NCBI GenBank assembly: GCA_041588495.1
Contig: JBFGWM010000078.1
Span: 1-11,010, forward strand
Direction of reading: 5' to 3'
Origin: JBFGWM01 sp041588495
GTDB taxonomy: Bacteria; Pseudomonadota; Gammaproteobacteria; Pseudomonadales; JBFGWM01
Length of the DNA: 11,010 nt
The notes below the pieces were generated by a model that saw only the letters and a program-made list of their open reading frames with translations, was not told the DNA's origin and made no database searches. A program made the translations under genes and the position numbers. Positions 1 to 7,041 of the stretch are shown here, in pieces. How positions within the stretch are numbered: position 1 is the stretch's first letter; each line of letters opens with the position of its first letter.

Positions 1-1278
1 GACTTCCGTGACACCCTGCTGTTCGGCCAGGCCCACCTCGGCGATTCCGGGCATGACGGTGCGAGCGCCGTCGCCAACCTGCCCGACGACGCCGAGATCT
101 GTGGCTGTAACGGCGTATGCAAGGGCGCCATCGTCAAGGCGATCACCGAGAAGGAACTGTTCACCCTGGACGACGTGCGCGGCGCCACCAAGGCTTCGGC
201 CTCATGCGGATCGTGCACCGCCCTCGTGGAGCAGCTGCTCGCCTCGACCATGGGTGGCGAATACACCACCACCACCGGCAGCAAGCCCATCTGCAAGTGC
301 ACCGACCACACCCACGAGACGGTGCGCAAGGAGATTCGCGCCAGCAAACTGAAATCATTCTCCGCTGTCGCTGATGCGCTGAACTTCCGTGAGAAAGAAG
401 GCTGTCACGTGTGTCGTCCGGCAATCAATTACTACCTGCTCTGCGAGTGGCCCGGCGAATACGAGGATGACGCCCAGAGCCGCTTCGTCAACGAGCGCAT
501 GCACGCCAACATCCAGAAGGACAACACCTACAGTGTCGTGCCGCGGATCTGGGGCGGCGTGACCACCCCGGCGGAATTACGCACGATTGCGGAGGCCGCG
601 GAAAAATACGCGGTGCCGACCGTGAAGATCACCGGCGGCCAGCGCATCGACCTGCTGGGCATCAGCAAGGAAAACCTGCCCAAGATCTGGAAAGACCTGA
701 CCGATGCCGGCCTGGTGTCGGGACACGCCTACGGCAAGTCCCTGCGCACGGTGAAGACCTGCGTGGGATCCGAGTGGTGTCGCTTCGGCACCCAGGACTC
801 CACCACCATGGGCATTGACCTGGAGAAACTGACCTGGGGTTCATGGACCCCTGCCAAGGTCAAGATGGCCGTTTCCGGCTGCCCGCGGAACTGCGCCGAG
901 GCCACCATCAAGGATTTCGGCGTGGTCGCGGTGGACTCCGGCTGGGAGCTCTACGTGGCCGGCAACGGCGGCATGAAAGTACGCGTCTCGGAATTCCTGA
1001 CCAAAGTGGAAACTGCGGAAGAGGTCATCGAGTATGCCGGCGCTTTCATGCAGCTTTACCGGGAAAACGGTCGTCACAACGAGCGCACCGCACCGTGGAT
1101 CGAGCGCGTCGGCCTGTCCTACATCAAGGAACAACTGGTCGACGATCCCGACAACCGGGCGGCCCTGCATGCGCGCTTCGCGGAATCCCAGAAGTTCGCC
1201 CAGGTCGACCCGTGGGGCCAGCGCGCCAACGCGGAAGTGAAAACTGACGAATTCATCCCGGTCCGCCAGATCGGCTGA
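1..1278 (+). CDS. nirB: NAD(P)H-dependent assimilatory nitrite reductase, large subunit (C-terminal half, 5' truncated by window)
   Basis: The reading frame is open from base 1, so the N-terminal FAD/NAD(P)H-binding half is outside the window; 425 residues of an expected 800-850 remain. NirB reduces nitrite to ammonium in the cytoplasm with six electrons from NAD(P)H through FAD, Fe-S clusters and siroheme. In window residue numbers, a first BFD-type [2Fe-2S] domain has Cys34, Cys36 (CGC), Cys69 and Cys72 (CGSC). A second BFD-like domain has Cys98, Cys100 (CKC), Cys135 and Cys138 (CHVC). A nitrite/sulfite reductase ferredoxin-like half-domain follows at about 160-220. The siroheme/[4Fe-4S] ligands are Cys254 and Cys260 (CX5C, in TCVGSEWC) and Cys294 and Cys298 (CX3C, in SGCPRNC). 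The first internal Met is far inside the gene and is not its start. nirD follows after 19 bp. The domain set is intact, so I see no sign of decay. A dissimilatory NADH-detoxifying role is possible, but the nasA downstream argues for assimilation. Confidence 0.96.
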   Translation, partial: DFRDTLLFGQAHLGDSGHDGASAVANLPDDAEICGCNGVCKGAIVKAITEKELFTLDDVRGATKASASCGSCTALVEQLLASTMGGEYTTTTGSKPICKCTDHTHETVRKEIRASKLKSFSAVADALNFREKEGCHVCRPAINYYLLCEWPGEYEDDAQSRFVNERMHANIQKDNTYSVVPRIWGGVTTPAELRTIAEAAEKYAVPTVKITGGQRIDLLGISKENLPKIWKDLTDAGLVSGHAYGKSLRTVKTCVGSEWCRFGTQDSTTMGIDLEKLTWGSWTPAKVKMAVSGCPRNCAEATIKDFGVVAVDSGWELYVAGNGGMKVRVSEFLTKVETAEEVIEYAGAFMQLYRENGRHNERTAPWIERVGLSYIKEQLVDDPDNRAALHARFAESQKFAQVDPWGQRANAEVKTDEFIPVRQIG

Positions 1279-1282
1279 CTGC

Positions 1283-1288
1283 AGGAGG
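1283..1288 (+). promoter_or_regulatory. Strong Shine-Dalgarno site for nirD
   Basis: AGGAGG lies 9 bases before the ATG at 1298, in the 19-bp gap after the nirB stop. It fixes the nirD start and indicates independent, efficient translation of the small subunit from the shared message. Confidence 0.8.
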
Positions 1289-1297
1289 TATGCAGAA

Positions 1298-1609
1298 ATG
1301 AGTGACTGGATCGAAGTCAGCCGGCTGGACGAGATTCCCCTGCTCGGCGCCCGTGTCGTGGAATCCCCCCACGGCGACATCGCGGTGTTCCGCACCAGCG
1401 GCGACGAGGTCTTCGCCCTGCGCGACAGCTGCCCCCACCGGGGCGGCGCCCTTTCCCAGGGCATTGTCCATGGCAAACGCGTGACCTGCCCGCTGCACAA
1501 CTTCGTGATCGGCCTCGATGACGGCGAGGCCCAGGGACACGACGAGGGCTGCACCCGGACCTTCCCCGCCAAGGTGGAAGAAGGCGTCGTCTACCTGTCC
1601 CTGGCCTGA
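1298..1609 (+). CDS. nirD: Nitrite reductase small subunit, Rieske-type NirD
   Basis: NirD is the partner of NirB in the cytoplasmic siroheme nitrite reductase. The 103-residue length is normal for the family. A complete Rieske [2Fe-2S] motif is visible: Cys45-x-His47 (CPH) and Cys64-x2-His67 (CPLH), inside a small all-beta Rieske fold that fills the protein. The E. coli NirD, as I recall it, has lost these ligands, so this protein belongs to the cluster-bearing type seen in assimilatory systems such as Bacillus NasE. The start is set by the AGGAGG at 1283-1288. It sits 19 bp after nirB and 31 bp before nasA, so the three are very likely co-transcribed. A generic Rieske ferredoxin is the alternative, but the position behind nirB makes NirD near certain. 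Confidence 0.93.
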   Translation: MSDWIEVSRLDEIPLLGARVVESPHGDIAVFRTSGDEVFALRDSCPHRGGALSQGIVHGKRVTCPLHNFVIGLDDGEAQGHDEGCTRTFPAKVEEGVVYLSLA

Positions 1610-1640
1610 GCCAGGACACCGGACCCGGGAGCAAGCCTGC

Positions 1641-4334
1641 ATGTCAGCGGCGGCGCAAACCAGGACCGTACGCACGACCTGCCCGTACTGCGGGGTCGGC
1701 TGCGGCGTGGTCGCGGAAGTCGAAAACGCGGAGCAACGTGTCATCGCGGTGCAAGGCGACCCCGATCACCCCGCCAATTTTGGTCGCCTGTGTTCAAAGG
1801 GTTCTGCCCTGGGCGAGACGGTCGGGCTGGAGAAACGCCTGCTCCACCCCGAAATCGGTGACCGCCGGGTCTCCTGGGACGACGCCCTGGACCATGTCGC
1901 GGACCGCCTCGGCGCCATCGTCGCTGAACACGGTCCCGACAGCGTCGCCTTCTACGTTTCCGGCCAGTTGCTCACAGAGGACTATTACGTCGCCAACAAG
2001 CTGCTCAAGGGCTTCATCGGCACTGCCAACATCGACACCAATTCGCGCCTGTGCATGGCGTCCTCGGTGGTGGGCCACAAGCGCGCCTTTGGCTCCGACA
2101 CGGTTCCCGGCTGTTACGAGGACTTCGACCACGCCGAACTGATCGTGCTGGTGGGTTCGAACACCGCCTGGTGCCACCCGATCATCTTCCAGCGCATGCG
2201 CAAGGCGAAAGAAGCCAACCCCAACCTCAAAATCGTGGTGATCGACCCGCGCCGGACCGCCACATGCGACATTGCCGACCTGCACCTGGCCCTGCGCCCC
2301 GGCAGCGACGTCAGCCTGTTCAACGGCCTGCTGGCCTGGCTCGCCCAGCAGGGGCTGCTCGATTTCGAGTTCATGGAATCCCATACCGAGGGGTTTGGCG
2401 CGGCGATTCGGGCGGCACGGGAGTCGGCGCCGGGAATCCCCGCGGTGGCCGCGGCCTGTGGTCTTTCCGAATCGGATGTTTCGCAGTTCTTCGCCTGGTT
2501 CGCAAGGCACAACAAGACAGTAAGCGTTTACTCCCAGGGCGTGAACCAGTCCAGCAGCGGGTCCGACAAGGTCAACAGCATCATCAATTGTCACCTGGCC
2601 ACCGGGCGCATCGGCGCGCCGGGTATGGGTCCGTTCTCGGTGACCGGGCAACCCAACGCCATGGGTGGGCGCGAGGTCGGCGGCCTCGCCAACCAGCTTG
2701 CCGCACACATGGACTACAACGATCCGGCCGACATCGACCGCGTGGGGCGCTTCTGGAACGCCAGCGCCATGGCCGACCACGAGGGTCTCAAGGCCGTCGA
2801 CCTGTTCGAGGCCGTACTCGAGGAACGGGTGCGTGCGGTGTGGATCATGGCCACCAACCCGGTGGTCAGCCTCCCGGATGCCGACCGGGTGCGGGCCGCA
2901 TTGCAGGCCTGCGAACTGGTGGTGGTCTCGGACTGTATCCGTGAGACCGATACCGCCGACCTCGCCCACGTGCGCCTTCCCGCCAGCGGCTGGGGCGAGA
3001 AGGATGGCACGGTGACCAATTCGGAGCGCCGCATCTCCCGGCAGCGCCCACTGTTCGCAGCACCCGGAGAGGCCAGGCCCGACTGGTGGATCATGACCCA
3101 GGTGGCGCGGCGCATGGGGTTTGCGGAAGCCTTCAGCTATGAAACGCCGGCCGCCGTGTTCCGTGAACATGCCGCACTCTCCGGGTTTGAAAACGACCCC
3201 GATCACCGGCTGCGCGACTTCGACATATCCGGTCTCAGTGGACTCGACGAAAACGCCTACGACGCACTGGAACCCGTGCAATGGCCGGTGACGGGAGATG
3301 ACACGCTGGGGACACCCCGCATGTTCGAGGACCACCTGTATTTCACCCCGAACCGTCGCGCCCGCCTGCTCGCCGTGGAACCCCGGGATCCGGTACACGC
3401 GCCCGATGCCGAGTATCCCCTGGTGCTCAATACCGGACGTATCCGGGACCAGTGGCACACCATGACCCGTACCGGCCTGTCGCCGCGTCTGAGTGCGCAC
3501 ATCCCGGAACCGTTCGTGGCGGTCCATCCGCAGGATGCTGCGCGCTTCGCGGTCTCCGGGGGCGAACTGGTGCGCGTGCGCAGCCGCTGGGGAAGCATGC
3601 TGGCACGGGCGGAGATCAGTGACGCCCAGGACCGGGGATCGGTCTTCGTGCCCATGCACTGGACCGCGCAAAACAGCACGCTCGGCCGCGTTGGCGCCCT
3701 GGTCAACCCGGTCACCGATCCCGTTTCCGGCCAACCGGAAAGCAAACACACCCCGGTGATCATCGAACCCTGGCGCCCGGCGTGGCACGGTTTCCTGCTG
3801 ACGCGACGCAGGCTGGCCATCGCGGATGTCGAATACTGCGTCGAGATCACCGGCGACCGCTTCCTGCGTTACGAACTGGCCGGAGATTCGGCACCGGCGG
3901 ACTGGCCGCGCTGGGCCCGTAAACTGCTTTGCGACGCGGAACCCGGAAAAGCCGAATGGGTCGACTACTCGGATACACGGGCAGGACGCTATCGCGGGGC
4001 GCGGATCGTCGGCGGCGCCGTGGAAAGCTGCCTGTTCGTCGCACCGGACATCGGCCTGCCGGACCGCAGCTGGCTCGGAACACTGTTCAGCCGCGACACC
4101 CTGAGCGACGCCGAACGCATGAGCCTGCTGGCCGGCAAACCCGGGCGCGGAATGGAAGATGCCGGCCCCGTGGTCTGCGCCTGCTTCGGGGTCGGCAGGC
4201 ACACCCTGGAGAAGGCCATCGCGGAACAGGGGCTGAACTCCGTGGAAGCCATCGGCAGCTGTCTCAACGCCGGCACCAACTGCGGATCCTGCATTCCCGA
4301 GTTACGCGAACTGCTCGCCGGGCGCTCCGGTTAG
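1641..4334 (+). CDS. nasA: Assimilatory nitrate reductase catalytic subunit with C-terminal BFD [2Fe-2S] domain
   Basis: This 897-residue cytoplasmic molybdoenzyme reduces nitrate to nitrite, the substrate of NirBD just upstream. The N-terminal [4Fe-4S] ligands are Cys14, Cys17, Cys21 (CPYCGVGC) and Cys51 (CSKG). The probable Mo ligand is Cys138 in RLCMAS, as in NapA/NasA enzymes with bis-MGD. The molybdopterin oxidoreductase domain runs to about 500, with typical blocks such as GQPNAMGGREVGG and SDCIRETDTADLA. A dinucleotide-binding domain starts near residue 592 (YPLVLNTGR). A BFD-type [2Fe-2S] domain ends the protein, with Cys846, Cys848 (CAC), Cys881 and Cys884 (CGSC). There is no Tat signal, which fits a cytoplasmic assimilatory enzyme and not periplasmic NapA. 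ATG 1641 is chosen because GGGAG at 1627-1631 precedes it and the Fe-S motif begins at residue 14; the frame stays open upstream only over nirD. The electron donor is not encoded here; a NasB/NasC-type reductase or ferredoxin would be needed elsewhere. Confidence 0.94.
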   Translation: MSAAAQTRTVRTTCPYCGVGCGVVAEVENAEQRVIAVQGDPDHPANFGRLCSKGSALGETVGLEKRLLHPEIGDRRVSWDDALDHVADRLGAIVAEHGPDSVAFYVSGQLLTEDYYVANKLLKGFIGTANIDTNSRLCMASSVVGHKRAFGSDTVPGCYEDFDHAELIVLVGSNTAWCHPIIFQRMRKAKEANPNLKIVVIDPRRTATCDIADLHLALRPGSDVSLFNGLLAWLAQQGLLDFEFMESHTEGFGAAIRAARESAPGIPAVAAACGLSESDVSQFFAWFARHNKTVSVYSQGVNQSSSGSDKVNSIINCHLATGRIGAPGMGPFSVTGQPNAMGGREVGGLANQLAAHMDYNDPADIDRVGRFWNASAMADHEGLKAVDLFEAVLEERVRAVWIMATNPVVSLPDADRVRAALQACELVVVSDCIRETDTADLAHVRLPASGWGEKDGTVTNSERRISRQRPLFAAPGEARPDWWIMTQVARRMGFAEAFSYETPAAVFREHAALSGFENDPDHRLRDFDISGLSGLDENAYDALEPVQWPVTGDDTLGTPRMFEDHLYFTPNRRARLLAVEPRDPVHAPDAEYPLVLNTGRIRDQWHTMTRTGLSPRLSAHIPEPFVAVHPQDAARFAVSGGELVRVRSRWGSMLARAEISDAQDRGSVFVPMHWTAQNSTLGRVGALVNPVTDPVSGQPESKHTPVIIEPWRPAWHGFLLTRRRLAIADVEYCVEITGDRFLRYELAGDSAPADWPRWARKLLCDAEPGKAEWVDYSDTRAGRYRGARIVGGAVESCLFVAPDIGLPDRSWLGTLFSRDTLSDAERMSLLAGKPGRGMEDAGPVVCACFGVGRHTLEKAIAEQGLNSVEAIGSCLNAGTNCGSCIPELRELLAGRSG

Positions 4335-4350
4335 GGGACCGTCCGGGACC

Positions 4351-5280
4351 TCAGCCCCGCTCCCATAACTGGGACATGTGAATCTTCAGGCGGCTGGCCG
4401 GTTCCTCGGCAATCCCGGTGATTTTCCAACGCTCCTGGCTGGTGTCGCGGGTCATGGGGTCGGGGAAGGGCACCCCGGAACTGCCGATGAAAGATTCCAC
4501 CACGGGGGTCGACCCGCTTTTCTTGCCGCGCCGGGTCACCAGGCCAATCTCCTTGTTGGCGAGCCGCACCCAGCATCCCGGCGGATACACGCCAAGCGCG
4601 CGAATGAAGGTGGTGAGCATCCGCCGTGCGTGCTCCTCCTCGTAGCGGTGGGCCTCAAGCAGCGCGGTGGTCGGATGCACGTGGGTCTTGCCCAGTTGCT
4701 TGCGCCGGTAGGCACGCACCGTGATGCCCGCGCAGTACGCCTCGGCCAGGTGAATCAGGCGTGCGCCGGGATTGATCTCCTCAAGTTTCAGGCCCCGGGG
4801 GTAGCCGGTGCCGTCACCGCGTTCATGGTGCTGCTCGACCATGGCCAGCCAGAACTCGTCCTCCACGCCGCATTCCCGCAACAACGTTGCACTCGCCTCC
4901 GGGTGGGCATGCACCGTCGTCAACTGCTCGTCGGTCAGGGCATCGGGCTGACGGTTGAGCGCCTCCTGGGCGGTGAAGCCGACGTTGGCGGTGAGCGCCG
5001 CGCAGACCAGGGACTCACGTCGGTCCGAGCGGTAATTGAAATCGACGCCGAGGACCTCGCACAGGATCGCGTAAAAAATGGCGAGCTGCGGGGTTCCGGC
5101 CTCGCGCTTGAAAAGGTGCACGGCGGCCAGTGCGGCGTCCTCGTCCCAGGCGCACAGGCTTCTGACCAGGCGCGCGATCCGCTGCACACGTTCGGTGCCC
5201 CCGGATCTCCCGCCGCGGATCGCATCAAAGGCTTCCTTGAGTTGGGCAATGGCCTCGTCGACCCTGGAGAAAACGCTCAT
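4351..5280 (-). CDS. Degenerate HD-GYP domain protein (c-di-GMP-related)
   Basis: A 309-residue protein without visible membrane segments. HD-GYP domains normally hydrolyse c-di-GMP using a His-Asp metal centre. Here the GYP half is well kept: HHE at 151-153 and GDGTGYPRG at 155-163, preceded by a conserved-looking HAHP at 124-127. The HD pair, expected in the block LLHDIGK, is replaced: the matching stretch LTANVGF (96-102) has Ala98-Asn99. The later metal-ligand Asp of the VAD-type motif appears as Glu180 (HLAEAY). The C-terminal tail after about residue 220 (YPPGCWVRLANKEIGLV) is the small beta-rich extension common in HD-GYP proteins. The N-terminal 90 residues are helical-looking and not recognised. 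ATG 5280 is preferred (AAGG 8-11 bases upstream); a GTG at 5319 would add 13 residues. The stop is 16 bp from the nasA stop, tail to tail. Likely inactive as a phosphodiesterase and perhaps a sensor, but that is inference. Confidence 0.85.
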   Translation of the reverse strand: MSVFSRVDEAIAQLKEAFDAIRGGRSGGTERVQRIARLVRSLCAWDEDAALAAVHLFKREAGTPQLAIFYAILCEVLGVDFNYRSDRRESLVCAALTANVGFTAQEALNRQPDALTDEQLTTVHAHPEASATLLRECGVEDEFWLAMVEQHHERGDGTGYPRGLKLEEINPGARLIHLAEAYCAGITVRAYRRKQLGKTHVHPTTALLEAHRYEEEHARRMLTTFIRALGVYPPGCWVRLANKEIGLVTRRGKKSGSTPVVESFIGSSGVPFPDPMTRDTSQERWKITGIAEEPASRLKIHMSQLWERG

Positions 5281-5345
5281 TCCCTGCCTTGTCCCGCCGT
5301 TTACAGTGGCCGCTTCCACCGCGGCCGTACCACCCGTTCAGTATA

Positions 5346-5372
5346 GGGCAGGGTCACGTCACGGCCCTGCCC
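5346..5372. repeat. Perfect 8-bp inverted repeat in the ppa/HD-GYP divergent gap
   Basis: GGGCAGGG (5346-5353) and CCCTGCCC (5365-5372) are perfect inverted copies separated by 11 bases. The right arm ends 5 bases before the predicted -35 of ppa. The left arm abuts a TATACT read on the - strand (5340-5345), a possible -10 for the HD-GYP gene, although no matching -35 is evident there. It could be an operator or a DNA hairpin. There is no T-run on either side, so a terminator is unlikely. Confidence 0.45.
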
Positions 5373-5377
5373 CTGCG

Positions 5378-5406
5378 TGGACTGCCTCCGGGGCCAAGAC
5401 TATACT
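5378..5406 (+). promoter_or_regulatory. Sigma-70-like promoter of ppa
   Basis: A -35 box TGGACT (5378-5383, 4 of 6 to TTGACA) and a -10 box TATACT (5401-5406, 5 of 6 to TATAAT) are separated by exactly 17 bases. Transcription would begin near 5413, giving a leader of about 39 bases with AAGGA at 5436-5440 before the ATG at 5452. This fits the constitutive, housekeeping expression expected of a pyrophosphatase. Confidence 0.65.
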
Positions 5407-5451
5407 TGTCGGTCCACTTACCCGCCCCTCACAGCAAGGATTCCGACTGCC

Positions 5452-5979
5452 ATGAGCTTTGACAAGATACCAGCGGCAACCGCGGCCCCAGACGACATCA
5501 ACGTAGTCATCGAGATTCCGGCGAACGCTTCCCCGGTCAAGTACGAGATCGAGAAGGAATATGACGCGGTGGTGGTGGACCGTTTCATGGCGACGCCGAT
5601 GTTCTACCCGGCCAACTACGGTTACGTTCCCAACACCCTGTCTCCCGATGGCGACCCCCTCGACGTGCTGGTCGTGACACCGTACCCGCTGCTCGTGGGA
5701 TCGGTCATCCGCGCGCGCCCCATCGGCATCCTCAACATGAGCGACGAGGCCGGCCAGGACGCCAAGCTGGTGGCGGTGCCTATCGACAAGCTGACGCCGC
5801 TGTACAAGCACGTGCAGGAGCCCTCCGACCTGCCCGAACTCCTGATCCAGCAGATCCAGCACTTCTTCGAGAACTACAAGGACCTGGAAGCTGGAAAGTG
5901 GGTCAAGGTAGACGGCTGGGCGGGCAGCGACGAGGCTCGCAAGGCGGTCAACGACTCGGTCGCCGCCTACAAGGGATAG
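5452..5979 (+). CDS. ppa: Inorganic pyrophosphatase, family I
   Basis: A soluble cytoplasmic enzyme that hydrolyses pyrophosphate to two phosphates and so drives nucleic acid, protein and activated-sugar synthesis forward. Its 175 residues match the E. coli enzyme (about 176) in length and in order of motifs. The signature DGDPLDVLV starts at Asp66, giving metal ligands Asp66, Asp68 and Asp71; Asp98 and Asp103 in SDEAGQDAK complete the acidic site. Lys30, Arg44 and Tyr56 (VKYEI, VDRF, NYGY) match phosphate-binding positions. The family-typical HFFENYKDLEAGKWVKV is near the C terminus. ATG 5452 is chosen over an upstream in-frame GTG (5377) because it has an RBS (AAGGA, 11 bases upstream) and lies downstream of the predicted promoter. 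The gene stands alone, with its own promoter and terminator. Confidence 0.97.
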   Translation: MSFDKIPAATAAPDDINVVIEIPANASPVKYEIEKEYDAVVVDRFMATPMFYPANYGYVPNTLSPDGDPLDVLVVTPYPLLVGSVIRARPIGILNMSDEAGQDAKLVAVPIDKLTPLYKHVQEPSDLPELLIQQIQHFFENYKDLEAGKWVKVDGWAGSDEARKAVNDSVAAYKG

Positions 5980-5992
5980 CCCGCACCCGAAC

Positions 5993-6021
5993 AAAAACGG
6001 CGGCCCTCGGCCGCCGTTTTT
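5993..6021. terminator. Strong, probably bidirectional intrinsic terminator
   Basis: A perfect 13-bp stem, AAAAACGGCGGCC (5993-6005) with GGCCGCCGTTTTT (6009-6021), closes on a CTC loop. The A-run on one side and T-run on the other mean it can terminate both the ppa message (+) and the ParA message (-). It begins 14 bases after the ppa stop and ends 16 bases from the ParA stop at 6037. Confidence 0.93.
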
Positions 6022-6036
6022 ATTTCCACCGCCGCG

Positions 6037-6837
6037 TCAGGCGACCTCGGCCGCCTCGTGCAGTTCGGCGAACAGCTCCTGGAACTGCTCCGTCAGCTTG
6101 TGGCGCGGCGCCATGTGCAGCAACGGCACCGAGCGGTCATGGGATTCGCGCATGATCACCGAGGATGCCAGGAAGGTGTCGAGGATCGGCAGCCCCTCCT
6201 CGCGCAATTCCGCAACCACCCGGCGCGGCAGGTTGGCGCGCGGCTGGAACTGGTTGACGATGATGCCCTCGACCACCAGGTTCCGGTTGTGATCCGACTG
6301 GGTCTCCTGGACATTTTCCAGCAGGCTGTACAGGGCACGGCGCGAGAAATCATCGCAGTCGAAGGGGATCAGGCAGGCATCCGCGGCGATCAGCGCCGAC
6401 AGCGTGTAGAAATTGAATGCCGGCGGCGTGTCGATGTAGACCGCGTCGTAGTCCTTCAGCCCTTCCAACGCCTCGCGCAACTTGTAGATCTTGTGCTTGG
6501 CTTCCAGCTTGGCGTGCAGGTCGCCCAGGTTGGGACTGCTGGGGACCACGTGCAGGTTCTGGAACGGCGTCTCGCGCACGAAATGGCTGAGGGACCGGTT
6601 CACCAGGCTGAAGGACAGCAGCTGGTTGAAATAGTCCTCGATGGAATCGGAACAATCCTCCGCCTCCTCGCCAAGCAGGTACTGGGTGGTGTTGCACTGG
6701 GCATCGAGATCGATGACCAGGGTACGCAGCCCCTCCGCCGCACTGATCGCCGCCAGGTTACAGGTGATGCTGGACTTTCCCACGCCGCCTTTCTGGTTGA
6801 ACACGACTCTCGTTTTCACTGGTGCTTCCTCGCTCAT
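6037..6837 (-). CDS. Orphan ParA-family ATPase
   Basis: A 266-residue ParA/MinD-superfamily ATPase. The deviant Walker A motif KGGVGKSS is at 16-23 with the signature Lys16 that reaches across the dimer. The A' region VIDLDAQCN is at 41-49 and Walker B VYIDTPP at 133-139 with Asp136. ParA ATPases bind DNA non-specifically as ATP dimers and position a cargo (chromosome, plasmid, chemoreceptor array, carboxysome) with the help of a partner. There is no ParB, no parS-like repeat and no N-terminal helix-turn-helix here, so this is a lone ParA with unknown cargo. The acidic insertion at about 57-68 (EEAEDCSDSIED) is notable. ATG 6837 puts the P-loop at the usual place near the N terminus; an upstream TTG (6885) is less likely. 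The RBS is weak (CGGA). It ends at the shared terminator with ppa. It is not FleN- or MinD-like enough to name. Confidence 0.88.
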   Translation of the reverse strand: MSEEAPVKTRVVFNQKGGVGKSSITCNLAAISAAEGLRTLVIDLDAQCNTTQYLLGEEAEDCSDSIEDYFNQLLSFSLVNRSLSHFVRETPFQNLHVVPSSPNLGDLHAKLEAKHKIYKLREALEGLKDYDAVYIDTPPAFNFYTLSALIAADACLIPFDCDDFSRRALYSLLENVQETQSDHNRNLVVEGIIVNQFQPRANLPRRVVAELREEGLPILDTFLASSVIMRESHDRSVPLLHMAPRHKLTEQFQELFAELHEAAEVA

Positions 6838-6905
6838 TATTATCCGGGTCGATCGCGCGGCGGGTAATGTCTGTTTGTTTTGCAAGCCGTCGCCCGAAGG
6901 CGAAA

Positions 6906-6934
6906 CCTATATCATTCATGGTTCATATTTTCAA
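6906..6934 (-). promoter_or_regulatory. Candidate promoter for the ParA gene
   Basis: Read on the - strand, TTGAAA (6934-6929, 5 of 6 to TTGACA) is followed after 17 bases by TATAGG (6911-6906, 4 of 6 to TATAAT). The stretch around it is clearly more AT-rich than its surroundings. The predicted start near 6899 would give a leader of about 60 bases before the ATG at 6837. Found by eye, so moderate confidence. Confidence 0.5.
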
Positions 6935-6999
6935 TCGATCGCACGGGCACAGCGCGAAAAAACTGCCAAACCGGGGGCAGATTGAAAGACTGGCTGACT

Positions 7000-7023
7000 G
7001 GCGGGGCTGTTGGCGGCCCCGCC
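7000..7023 (-). terminator. GC-rich hairpin after the DUF1269 gene (weak terminator candidate)
   Basis: GGCGGGGC (7000-7007) pairs perfectly with GCCCCGCC (7016-7023) around an 8-base loop, starting 19 bases past the stop of the upstream - strand gene. No T-run follows on the - strand, so intrinsic termination is doubtful; it may instead pause polymerase or protect a 3' end. It separates the DUF1269 gene from the ParA promoter. Confidence 0.35.
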
Positions 7024-7041
7024 GGAAGGGAAACCACCGGG

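Noticed and set aside
1794..4202. 802-codon open frame on the - strand opposite nasA
   Set aside because: nasA on the + strand has full-length family motifs. The reverse frame is a long GC-rich shadow with low-complexity, motif-free translation.
4335..4350. Possible terminator between the convergent nasA and HD-GYP genes
   Set aside because: The 16-bp gap has only short, imperfect GGAC/GTCC pairing and no T-run on either strand.
4378..5346. 322-codon + strand frame opposite the HD-GYP gene
   Set aside because: The - strand reading has the GYP signature and an RBS. The + strand product has no domain and mirrors the same codon structure.
6058..6867. 269-codon + strand frame opposite the ParA gene
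   Set aside because: The - strand has Walker A and B motifs in place; the + strand frame is a shadow.
6890..6903. Small hairpin TCGCC-loop-GGCGA, with a UUCG loop if transcribed on the - strand
   Set aside because: It straddles the predicted start of the ParA transcript, so it may not be in the RNA, and the stem is only 5 bp. No regulatory claim can be supported.
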